From: Begonia masoniana | Taxonomy: Eukaryota > Streptophyta > Magnoliopsida > Cucurbitales > Begoniaceae | DNA length: 64,000 nucleotides | Assembly (NCBI GenBank): GCA_022432975.1 | Contig: CM039503.1 | Span: 45,064,968 to 45,128,967, forward strand | Direction of reading: 5' to 3' | Part shown: one piece after another, positions 1-10,109 of the stretch | How positions within the stretch are numbered: position 1 is the first letter of the stretch | Layout of the letters: each line of letters begins with the position of its first letter | Program-made: the position numbers and the translations under genes | The notes under the pieces: generated by a model | Databases searched by the model: none | Seen by the model: only the letters and a program-made list of their open reading frames with translations | What the model was told of the DNA's origin: nothing

Positions 1-3000
1 TTTTCCCAAGCTCACACTGTCGGTCTTTTACCAACTCCTCCCTCCTACTCGGCTCCTATCACACCGTGGTTAGTGGATTCTAGTGCCACACATCACTTCA
101 CTCCAGACTCATCCATTATTCAGCAGCCCAAACCATACACTGGTCCTACCCAGGTTTTCACAGCCGATGGTAAGTCTCTGAAAATTGCTCAAACTGGTTC
201 TGGTTTTATTCAGACTAATTCTCGTCCCTTTCAATTAGGCTCTGTCTATCTTACCTCTCTCCTTATGAATCTTCTTAGTGTCACTCAATTGTGTCGTGAA
301 AACTCTGTATTTGTTGAATTTCACTCCGATTGTTTTTTTGTCAATGATTGGACCTCCAATCAAACCTTTCTTCGGGGCTCCCTCAGTAAATAATTGTACA
401 AAATCCCCTCGGTCTTTCAAGCTCTCTCTGTCAATGCTCAACTGTTAGCTCCAATTACTTCACCACCCAACCTTTGGCATCTAAGACTTGGTCATCCATC
501 TCCCTCTAAAGTACAACATGTTTTAAATTTCGGCAATGTTCCTTTTACTAAAACAGTCATGTCTAAGCTATGTATCCCTTGTCAAATGTGTAAAACTCAT
601 CGTTTACCTTTTTAAATTTCAAACTTTCATGCTAGTGCTCCTTTTGATATTATACATTCTGATGTTTGAGGTCCATCTCCTATAAAATCTATCACACACT
701 ATTTTATATTGTTTATTGATGATTGCACTCGGTTTTCTTGGATTTTTCCTTTCAAATTAAATAGTGTTGTTCTCACACAATTCAGTGTCAACATCAAAGT
801 CGTGCAATCTGATTGGGGTGGAGAGTTTCAATCTCTCTCCAATCTTTTTAAGTCCCTTGGTATCAATCAGCGTCTTTCGTGTCCCTATACCTCAAAGCAA
901 AATGGTCGAGTAGATCGAAAAAATCAACATGTTGTCAAAATTGGTCTTGCTCTACTCTTCCATTCCCCTGTTCCTTAACACTTTTGGCCCTACGCTTTTA
1001 CAACTGCTACTACTCTACTCAATTTGTTACTCACTCCTATCTTTTCTCATAAATATCCCTTCGAATGATTGTTCAAGTCTATTCCAACTACTCCTTGATG
1101 CGCGTTTTTTGTTGTCTATGTTTTCCCCTCCTTCGATCTTTCAACCAACATAAACTCCAACCTCGCTCTCTTCCTTATGTTTTCTTAGGTCCAAGCCCTA
1201 ACCATAAAGATCACATTTGCTTAGAACCTATCTCAAGTAAAATATATATTTCGCGTCATGTCACATTTGATGAGTATAGTTTTCATTTTTCCTCTGTCAT
1301 TCCTTATGTACAACAAAAATCTACTCTTTCAATTCCTATCCCATTTGTTCCATCTCCAACTTTTCCTACCTGTAACATACCTTCCACATCTCTTTCCATC
1401 TCCTTAACCCCTCCCCCTATCATAGAACAATCTTCTCCTCTTATTCTGCCTCCTTAAATTACTAGTCCAACTAATATTTCCCGTACTATTAATGATCACT
1501 TTATCAGAACTAGAGCTAAGGCCGGTATCTTTAAACCTAAAGCTTTTTACGCTGAATCTTCTTTTGAACCAAAAACCTTCACCCAAGCCTCTAAATGCCC
1601 ACATTGGCTAATGGCTACGCAAGATGAGATGTCAGCTTTAAATAAGACCAATACTTGGAAGTTGGTTTCACCTCTAAGATGGGCTAAAATAATCGGGTGC
1701 AAGTGGGTTTTCAAAACCAAACTCAATTCAAATGGCACAGTCAACCGGTATAAAGTCTGTTTAGTGGCAAAAGGGTATGATCAGACAAAGAGTATTGATT
1801 ATAATGAGACGTTTAGTCCAGTTGTAAAACCTACCTCCATTCGCACCACTCTTTCTTTGGCTGTTTTTTTTGTTGGACTATTAGACAACTTGATATCAGT
1901 AATGCGTTTCTACATGAAGATCTGACTGAAATGATATTTATGTAACAACCTCTAGGTTTTGTAAATCCCTCTCATCCTAATGTTGTTTGCCTTCTACGTA
2001 AAGCTCTCTACGGCCTCAAACAGTCCCCTCGATATTTATGTAACAACCTCTAGGTTTTGTAAATCCCTCTCATCCTAATGTTGTTTGCCTTCTACGTAAA
2101 GCTCTCTACGGCCTCAAACAGTCCCCTCGTGCTTGGTATACAAAGTTGTACAATGCTCTCCTTGGTTGGGGTTTCTCGGCATCAAAGTCACATTCTTCTC
2201 TATTCATTCATCGCACGCATTCTACCATTGTTGTTATGCTTGTGTATGTTGATGATATTGTTCTAACTGGAAATTTCATCTCTCTGTTGGATAAATTACT
2301 TGCTTACCTGCGTTCCCATTTAAGTTCAGAGATCTCAGACCACTCTTCTTTTTTCTTAGGATTTCAGTTACTCACAACCCCACCAGTCTGAGTTTATCTC
2401 AATCAAGATACATCTTTGAGTTGCTCCACAAGGCTAATATTGTATCCTGTAAACCAGTTCCAATCCTATGATTTCATGACCAATCCTATCAAAAAATTAT
2501 TGTGAACCTCTATCTGGTGGTTTTCTCTATCGCAGCATTGTTGGTAGTCTACAGTACTGTTACCTTACACGTCCAGATATTGTCTTTGTTGTAAACAAAG
2601 TTTCTCAATACATGCATACTCCCTCAGATGTTCATTGACAGACAGTCAAACGAATTTTACGATACTTTCAAGGTACTTTAACCTTAGGTATCTCTTTCTT
2701 GCCGTCCACTTCTTTTAATCTAACTTGTTATACGGATGCGGATTGAGCTTCCTGCCCCATTGATCGTAAGAGTATGAGTGGGTTCTGCATTTTCTTAGGC
2801 ACCAATCTTATATCTTGGTCATATGCTAAACAAAAGGTCGTCTCCCGCTCTATCACAGAATCTGAATATCGCAGTTTAGCGAATGGCGTCGCTAAGCGAA
2901 TGACGCTGCTAAAGTCTTATGGCTACAGTCTCTTCTAAGCGAACTGGGTTGTGTACCCACCTTGCTTCCAACTCTGTATTACACTCTAAATCTAAACATG

Positions 3001-3203
3001 TTGAAATTGACTTTCATTTTGTTCAGAAAAAAATCTTCAACAAGACACTAATGGTCAGTTTCAATCATTCAAAAAATCAACTTGTTGATGTCCTTACTAA
3101 ACCTCTTCCGCCATCGTCTTTCTCTACATTTTTGTTCAAAATCTTGGTTCACGACCTTGATCATGAGGGTTGTTACAGTATACAGCTTAGTTTACGATTT
3201 TAG
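1..3203 (+). pseudogene. copia pol polyprotein remnant (PR-IN-RT-RH)
   Basis: Protease core at about 67-180 reads WLVDSSATHHF, so the usual D-S/T-G catalytic triplet is D-S-S here. Pre-integrase at about 470-530 has WHLRLGHPS. The integrase core at 709-960 has FIDDCTRFSW and SDWGGEF. Reverse transcriptase at 1611-2390 has [17 protein letters not shown] (CLVAKGYDQ) and YVDDIVLTGN around 2245-2275. RNase H and the tail lie at about 2500-3203, with RKSMSGF-like and ESEYRSL-like motifs. Stops and frameshifts separate nearly every domain, for example the stop after position 393 and the frame changes near 615, 978 and 1925. It is a pseudogene; lineage within copia was not resolved. Confidence 0.85.
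1933..2128 (+). repeat. 98-bp perfect tandem duplication inside copia RT
   Basis: Positions 1933-2030 and 2031-2128 are identical copies in direct contact. The unit covers the RT segment that normally runs from the plant copia QPLGFV motif to ALYGLKQSPR. Identity of the two copies implies that the duplication is recent compared with the decay of the element, or is an assembly effect. Confidence 0.9.
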
Positions 3204-3428
3204 TTCAGTTTGTGTAATAGTTTAGTGCTGTCATTTCAATTATCATTTCTTCTACCGCTTGTACATATCTCGGTTTACCGAGATGGATAGAATCAATACA
3301 GACAGCTTTCTTCTCAGATTCAATTTCTCCCTGTAACTCATCTCCTTCGTCCTCCTCTTCTTCTTCTGCTTCTTCTGCTTTTTCTGCTTCTTCAATCGCC
3401 TGTTATTCTGCTTAATTCCTACTCAACA
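3171..3428 (+). repeat. probable 3' LTR of the copia element
   Basis: It begins TGTTAC directly after a purine-rich tract (catgagggt) and is best closed at CTCAACA, giving about 258 bp with TG...CA ends. It contains a CTT/CTG-rich pyrimidine run at 3340-3400. Without the 5' LTR in the window the right boundary is a guess. Confidence 0.5.
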
Positions 3429-3602
3429 TTCATACAAACTTAAAGAAACTAAACAGCAAATGGGCGGAGCAGGAGGAAGAACCGTAGAAAAACAATGCGT
3501 CAGATCGTATATAAGAGCATACATGAGACAAGTCCAGTAATGACCCAGAAAAGTAATGCTTGTGTATATAAAAGAAAGCTACTGTTTATGTGGAAGATGA
3601 CG

Positions 3603-3632
3603 GAGAGAGGGAGAGAGAGAGAGAGAGAGACA
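3603..3632. repeat. (GA)n microsatellite in the 3' flank of the EGF-like gene
   Basis: An almost pure GA run starts 19 bp beyond the TAG stop at 3651 and would be CT-rich in the mRNA 3' UTR. A second GA run lies in the 5' flank. Confidence 0.8.
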
Positions 3633-3650
3633 GCATGAGCGACCATCTGT

Positions 3651-5314
3651 CTACTGACACAGAAACAAAGCCATGGTCATCGTCATCATCAAGCTTATAA
3701 CCCAGAGCGAGTTTGCTCTGAAAACAGAGCTCGCTGTACATGGAAGAGAAGCAGAAGTTGTATTAGTAGATTACGACAGAATTAATCCGACTTTCGGAAC
3801 GAAAAACATTAGTTTAAGAACAGGCATCCAATGGGTTTTCATCAGCTTCACCTACCACGATTCTTTATTTTTTCTGCCGAACCAGCTGGTGGGGAAGATG
3901 TGTTTGATACGGGAATTCCTAGGTTGTAACAGTCCAATCCAATCGCACCTTATGCACACAAAAGAAACCTAAATCAGCTCAAATCTGGAGATATTTTTTA
4001 AACAAACAATTTTCATTCTTCAACCAGAGGAAGGATTTGTTAAGTTCTTCTCACATTCTTCAAAACATGGAAATGCAGAGATGTTGAGAAGATTATAATA
4101 ACCCTCTGAACAAACACAATCATGAGTAAACATAGATGTTTTGTTGCAGGAGCCGCCTCCACAGTAAGACCAAAAACATGCTAAAAAACACAAGAACAAC
4201 AGAAACACTTCAATAAACTGAACAAAAAACTTGGTAAAGTCAAAATAAAATCAGTAAAAGTGAGTCAGGACTAGTGATTACGATCAAAGATAGAGTGGTT
4301 GTCTTCGCTTCGTCTGTGTTGAACAGGTGAAGGAGCTTTCGTGCATGAGAAATCGAGGGTGCCTGCTTAAAAATTCAACGAATATATCTCGACTCGGATA
4401 GTCCCCTTTTTATAAACAAAAACTACAAGTTACCTACACTCAGCACAAATAATAAACGACAATATCATTTGCCTAGTTCGATTAAACATCATTATTTAAA
4501 TCAAAATGTCAAATTAAAGAAGGAAGCTGGAATAAGCATGTCTGAGATCAGTAAAATTAAGCAAGAACTCCATGAGAAACACTTTCAAGCCAAGGCCGTT
4601 GATTTTTGAAAAACAAAAATATGTAGAATGAGCAAAAATGGAGAGAAATCTCACACTGAATTTGAACTTTTCATTCAAAACTAAAGCTAATATCAAAGTC
4701 CTAGTCAACTTAATCAATTATAATTCCTCAATTAAAAGAAATCATAGTCCCTGCCGAGATAAAATACCAAAAACTCAGTAGTTCTAACAGTATCAACAAA
4801 ATCAAACTTTCAGTCCATGTGCTTCGAGAAAAAGCTTCATGGCGGTGGGGGAATAAAAATAAATAAATAAATAGCTATTTTCATACAGTTTGGTATTACA
4901 CAGGGAAGGAACTTGATGGAATCGTCGTGAGAAGAAAGAGATTGTCTCCACCCAGTATCACATTCGCATTCGTAAAAGAAGGAGCTGTTACCAGAAGCCT
5001 TGCAAGTTCCCTTTCCGCATATTACTTCTTTACAGGCATTATCTGTGATTACATTACGTAAACAAACAATTAAAAATGAAAAAAGGATGGTAAATCAGAA
5101 TCCAAGACAAGAAAAATAGCACTTTTTATAAACCCAGTAAAGAAAAGCGAGGAAGAAGAAGATTTTGGAACGAAGAAAAAAAAGGGTAAAGATAGATAGT
5201 GAGAAACGAACCGACAATAGGAGACAATAGGTCGCCTGCAGCAGGAGAAGTCAGTTGGAAAAGAAGGAGAAAAACTGCTAGAAAAGCGATAGCGTTGCCG
5301 TTGGTGGAAGCCAT
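3651..5314 (-). CDS. Secreted EGF-like, probably GPI-anchored Cys-rich protein (six exons)
   Basis: Exons, in coding order: 5314-5212, 5042-4887, 4362-4282, 4180-4055, 3948-3856 and 3733-3651. They total 642 nt, 213 residues, and every junction is GT-AG. Residues 1-27 are a signal peptide (hydrophobic core AFLAVFLLLFQL). Residues 35-93 form a first Cys-rich EGF-like module (CGKGTCKASGN, CECDTGW). Residues 113-156 form a second one (CGGGSCNKTS, EGYYNLLN, FPCFEEC). A Ser/Pro/Thr linker follows, and residues 196-213 are a hydrophobic tail without a cytosolic part, typical of a GPI-anchor signal. I recognise the plant family often labelled 'neurogenic locus notch protein-like'; its biochemical role is not known to me. 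Predicted location is the cell surface. All introns are phase 1. The gene looks intact. Confidence 0.88.
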
Positions 5315-5334
5315 ATCTTTTCTGAATATGCCGG

Positions 5335-5336
<2 letters not shown>

Positions 5337-5371
<35 letters not shown>
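5337..5371. repeat. (GA)n microsatellite in the 5' UTR of the EGF-like gene
   Basis: A 35-bp pure GA tract starts 22 bp upstream of the ATG (5314-5312). On the coding strand it is a CT tract, a common feature of plant 5' UTRs and core promoters. The stretch 5372-5550 beyond it is AT-rich and presumably promoter; I see no clear TATA box. Confidence 0.8.
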
Positions 5372-5374
<3 letters not shown>

Positions 5375-5550
5375 GCGAACGTGGCTAAGCGATGAAGATG
5401 AAGTACTAGACGAGATGAAGATGGGTTTGGGTGGCAGTTGAAGATTTTGTCTTAATTAATTAATTCAATATTAATCCGATATTGCTAATAATTTAATGAA
5501 GAAAGGTAACGTACCATAACGAAAAAACTCAAAGGACACGCAATATTAAA

Positions 5551-5990
5551 GGTAAAAATCATTTCAACCCTCGTTGCTTTGGTGGGGTTCTTTCCTTTCA
5601 CGAGGCTCGGTTCCTCTTTTGATTCTCTTGCAAGTGTTCCTCCTATAAAAGAGCAAAATTTAATAAAATTCTCACAATGTTAATTTTAACAAAATAAATC
5701 TTAAACTATCAAAAATCTATAAAAAAAACTCATGATAATTGACCGATAATCTTTCATTCTGCATATTACACATAAAATGGGAGACCGTCTTGTTAGAACT
5801 GTCTCCCATTCTATCGGACCGTTCTCCCCATTCAACGCACGTGGAGAACGGAAGACCATTCTCCAACAACGATCCCCTGTTCTCTACGCGGGGATGGAGA
5901 CCCTCCGCTAGATCGGTCCCTATTATAAGAACAAGCGGGGGTGTTCACCCTCAAATGGGGGATCGATATGCGTTAGGATAAAAGCCGTCA
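5551..5990 (+). repeat. left terminal inverted repeat of the MULE
   Basis: It shares with the reverse complement of about 28590-29042 the block CTTAAACTATCAAAAATCTA at about 5701 and runs on through GACCGATAATCTT into a GC-rich part rich in GGAGACCGTTCTCC-like words. Divergence between the two termini is considerable, with indels. Confidence 0.65.
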
Positions 5991-6246
5991 GCCCTTATTT
6001 GGACGACTTTTTTTTTTTTTTTTTCAGAAAATCGATTTTTCTCCCGTCCAAATCCTCAGATCCGAGCGTTTTGCCGCCAACATTCTCAGATCCGACCATT
6101 TTTCACCAAAATTTGCAAAAAACCTTCCAGTAAATTCCAAAACCCTAAGCCCGAGCTGAAAATCGCCAAAACCAAGGGTTTTTTCGCACTGAAAGTCTCC
6201 AAATCCGATCTGATTGCTCGTCGAAAATCCCAAAAAACCCAAAAAT

Positions 6247-6417
6247 ATGAAGATTCAAAAATCTAAAAAAAAAACCCTCGAACCCGAAAATAGTCCTCCA
6301 AGAATGTTTATTGGTCGAAAGGCTGTCCGGATGGCAGAAGGTGGCCAATCAAATCGGGCGCCAAATCAAGTGCTGCAACTGCCTCCTGGTTATTTGTACA
6401 TGAAATTTTGTAACTAG
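6247..6417 (+). pseudogene. first exon of the second (mudrB-position) MULE gene, truncated
   Basis: An ATG at 6247 opens a short basic reading frame (MKIQKSKKKTLEPEN, then IGRKAVRMAEGGQSN), with a possible donor at the GGTTAT near 6388. The gypsy LTR begins at 6421, so the rest is displaced; a C-terminal piece in the same direction survives at 20770-21062. I do not recognise the protein family. Confidence 0.4.
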
Positions 6418-6420
6418 GGG

Positions 6421-9400
6421 TGTAATGGTTCAAACATTTATTATATTTTTGGTCAATGATGTAATTGTGAATATTTATATATATAAATGATATATAAATA
6501 TAAGTGGTAAAAGATGGAATTGGATTATACTAAAATGTAACTCGGTAAATAAGAAACAATAAATTGGAAATAATCATAAGGTAAGATGTATAAATATTTA
6601 GGTGGGCCCTACGAAAGTTGAAAAGTCAAACTTGAGAGGTTAAATGAGGCAATTAGCGTTGAGGCTTAAAGTGAATGTGATCAATTTATAATTGGGAGAG
6701 GTTATATGATGATTATGTGGTTGAGGCAAAAAAGAAATGAAATTTTTATTTAATTAGGAGTGAGAAAAATGAGGATTTTTGGAGTATAAGATTGCGTGGT
6801 GAGTCACACCACTTATAATCCTCATTTTGGAATCTAAAAGAAACCCACGAAAAATCTTTCATCTTTCTCTCAAGATTTTCTAAGATAATATTTAGTTTTC
6901 TTTACGGGTTTATCAAGTTTATAGGTTAAAGGTGAGAGAGTTGATTGTATATGGTGCACGAAAATTGGATTTGTTATTCAACTTTTCCACTTATATGATG
7001 CTCAATCTTGTTGTAAACCTATAATTGGGATTACAAATGGAATGAATTGTTAATTTATTGATATTTGGGCATATACGATAAGTAGGTTTAAAAACTATGA
7101 AAAATAGGGACAGTCTCAGTTTTTGTATAGTTAGCCCAACATAATGGTTTCCAATTGTTAAATGGTTTTGGCATGTTAAAGTAGACTCATTGTGTAACTG
7201 TGAGCTTTGGAATTGATACAATTGGATTATATTTAACGATATGATTTTTCAAACTTGAGGCAAAAACTGTAAAGAGTATTCTGAACAGTTTCAGTTTTGG
7301 TATTTTATCCTAATCTAATGGTTTTCAATGGTTAAAAAGATTTGACATGTTAAAGTAGACATCTTGAGTGAGCTTTGGGTTTTGGAATTGAAGCATTTGT
7401 ATATATATACATTGAGTTATGAATTTTTGAAGTCAATGCAACATATTGGTCATATTCCGATTTTAATCGAAAAGATGGTTAAATGGGTTATATTATGTTC
7501 AAAACCATTATGATTTGGATGCTAATGGTGTAATGCATGTGTTATAGGTCTTCAAGTTACAATGATTATTAATCAAGTTGCTATAAATTGTGCTAAGGAC
7601 ATAAGATAAGTAAATCTATCGTTTAGAATAGTTAGTATATGTTTTATTGCATTATTAGGTGGAGATAGTTTAAATTTTTGCCATGGTTCGGGATAGGTTT
7701 AGAAATTATTATGATTGGTTGAGATTGGATGGATTGAAGTAATTAATTGATATTGTTTTATGCAAATTGGATAATGAATTGTGAAAATGGTTTATTTTTT
7801 ATTTTATTGAAATATTAAAACGTAAAATTTTGAAAACAAAGTTTACGTTGAATTGAACATATTGGTTTTACATATCAATTGCATGGGTGGGTTGCGTTAT
7901 TTTAAATGTGCATAGCATTGGCTTTATAAATGTTTTAAAGCATGCATTTTAGGAAGGAGAAAGTTGGAAGTCTTGGTAATATAGAAACCCAATGGACTGG
8001 GCTTGCCTCTTCGTGTGCGATGATTATGACTATGAAACTAAGTAGGAGATTAACGATATGTCCTCATTGGGTTGAAAGTCCCTAAACCTCGAGAGGGAGC
8101 AATGCAAGAGAGGTTCTACAACCTTATCGAAGAAAGCCCAAGAACTTGTAGGGGTGTGTGATGTTCATATATGATCAGTTTAAAGTGAATTGCATCTTGA
8201 CATTTATAATTTAATGTTAAAAGCTGCTTTTGGAAATTTGATTAAAAAAATAATAATTTAAATCGTGTAAACTTGTTTATATTTGCATTAGATTGATTTA
8301 ATTGTTGAAAATAGTTTAATAGTAGTTGATAGATTTTTAAAGGAGAATGGTCTTAGATAGTGTAGTAGAGTTTGAGTTAGTCATTCTAACTGTTAGACTT
8401 ATTTGCTGGGCATAAAGTTTATTATGTGGATATTGTATATTTTTCAGATAACGAAAACGTTCACCAAGAGGGTAAAGCAAATGCAATATATGGTTGATAA
8501 AGAGGCATAAATGAACCATCAAGGTAGATGATATTCTTTGATATTCTTTTTGAGTTGGGACCGGGTTTAGTTAATTTTAGTAATTGTATAAACTCTTTTC
8601 TAACGGTCACATGTGGTGACTTATAACTGTTTTGTAAACCGTTTTTAAAAGCTTTAATGGAATTGTCGGTGATTTAAACAGGAGGAAATGTATAGTTTTT
8701 AAACGGATCCACGCGGTTCGTTTTTATGAAAATGTGTTTCGTTTTAATTTCGTTTCGAGTCGGTTTTGGGATGGTATTTCAGAAGACGTATGAGTATGGG
8801 GCGTTTGATGTTTAGTTGTATTGTGATGGTGTGTGTAATGTAATGTTAGTGGTGATTGTAGAAGAAAATTGGTATATTAAGTGGTTATACAGGGAGAAAA
8901 GAAAAGAGAACCAGAGAAAGGGAGAGCCAAGCTCTCTGGAAAGCCGAGCTCTCTAGAAGAATTTCCAGAGAGCTTGGCGATCGATCGCCAGGGAGGGCGA
9001 TCGATCGCCCCCTGCTTGGTAACTTCTCTCGATTTTTCCAGAGAAGTTGCCGAACGATCGCTGGGCGATTGCTTGGCAGGAAGGTGGATCGCCAGAGGGC
9101 GATCAGCCAGGCGATCAGTCGCCTGGCAGCGATCGCCATGGGCGATCGATCGCTGGTTTTGGGCGATCGATCGCCCCTCCATTTTGGCTGCCATTTGTCG
9201 ATTTTGCCCCTCTTTCAGCCGATTGTTTATGTTTTTAATTGGTCATTTGTTTTAATTATTTTAACATTTTATTAAATTGATTGTTTTTAATTGTTTTAAT
9301 TTATTTTTAATAATTGATTTTAAATTTTGATTTAAGTGGTTTTAAAACATAGATTTCGATTTAGATTCTACTTAGAGTTTGTTTAAGGTATTAAAGAAAA

Positions 9401-9436
9401 TAATAATAATAATATAGTACGAAAAATTGGGTACAG
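6421..9436 (+). repeat. gypsy LTR #1 (~3.0 kb), solo or 3'-truncated
   Basis: It starts TGTAATGG. Its right end, a run of ATAATAATA then GGGTACAG near 9436, matches the reverse complement of the left end of the solo LTR at 13538-15907. Both also share a GC-rich GATCG-palindrome block flanked by an AT-rich TTTTAATTGTTTTAATT tract. The final bases up to the expected TTACA are missing, and at 9453 Sirevirus LTR sequence begins. No coding sequence is present; short open frames here are incidental. Confidence 0.7.
8930..9180. repeat. GATCG-palindrome-rich GC island within LTR #1
   Basis: The palindrome GGCGATCGATCGCC or close variants recurs (about 8978, 8997, 9142 and 9160), with single GCGATCG words between. 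Inverted pairs such as AAGCTCTCTGGAAA and TTTCCAGAGAGCTT are interleaved. This island stands out from the surrounding sequence, which is strongly AT-rich. Confidence 0.8.
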
Positions 9437-9452
9437 CATTATTGTCGCTATA

Positions 9453-9759
9453 GCAACTCTTTGAACGACTCCTCTTTTGTTGTTTAGCGAGCGGTGGATG
9501 TCTTCATTCAAATCTTCCGCCTTTGTCGTTTAGCTGGCGGTGGATGCAACTCTATTTATTAGTTTTTCAGCCCTGTTATACTATTTAGCTCTGTACACTC
9601 AACCACAATTGTTAGAATACTAAAATACCATTTCCAAGGGCATTTCCAACCGATTAATTTCATATGCATAACTCATTTTTCTCATTTAATAAACATAATC
9701 AAATTACATTACTAAACACATCATCAAAAACATATTTAGACTAAACACTATTTAAGTCA
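9453..9759 (-). repeat. 3' LTR of the Sirevirus element, truncated to 307 bp
   Basis: It matches 20443-20750 almost base for base and ends AAGTCA at 9759, next to the polypurine tract on the element's strand (AAAAAGGGAGAAATTG, 9776-9761). About 900 bp of the LTR found on the other side are missing. Confidence 0.85.
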
Positions 9760-10109
9760 ACAATTTCTCCCTTTTTAATGATGACAAAATATGAGTATAA
9801 ATTTGATTAATCATTACTCTCCCTCATAATCCTAGCTCTCCCACAGCATATGCATACATTCCAATTTCAAACACAGATCATATCCAGTTTTCAGTTTTTC
9901 TTCAAACATGCATACTTGGTTCATATCAAATCTAATTTCTCAAAAACATCATCAATCAAATACTTTCTCCCTCATTGACATTATCAAAAATGAGCAGAGA
10001 AACAGAAGAGGTATTGCATTCAACACAACTGAAAGAAACATTAGTGTAACAAAAAGAAAAGGATACCAAAAAAATTGTGTTTTTGTTTAACAAAAAAAAT
10101 ATTGCCTAT

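Larger units (their letters stand above)
1..3428 (+). mobile_element. Ty1/copia retrotransposon, 3' part, decayed
   Basis: The order protease, pre-integrase, integrase, reverse transcriptase, RNase H on one strand identifies a copia element that enters the window already inside its protease. The 5' LTR, primer site and gag lie outside. The reading frame is broken by many stops and shifts and by a 98-bp tandem duplication, so it cannot be autonomous. A purine-rich tract ending near 3170 precedes the probable 3' LTR. The element ends about 220 bp beyond the stop codon of the EGF-like gene, which is read from the opposite strand. Confidence 0.9.

Noticed and set aside
3673..3972. 99-codon + strand frame
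   Set aside because: Lies antisense over exons 5 and 6 of the EGF-like gene and shows no family features.
8877..9275. Several overlapping frames on both strands in the GC island
   Set aside because: Open only because the GATCG-rich repeats lack stops; no family resemblance and located inside an LTR.
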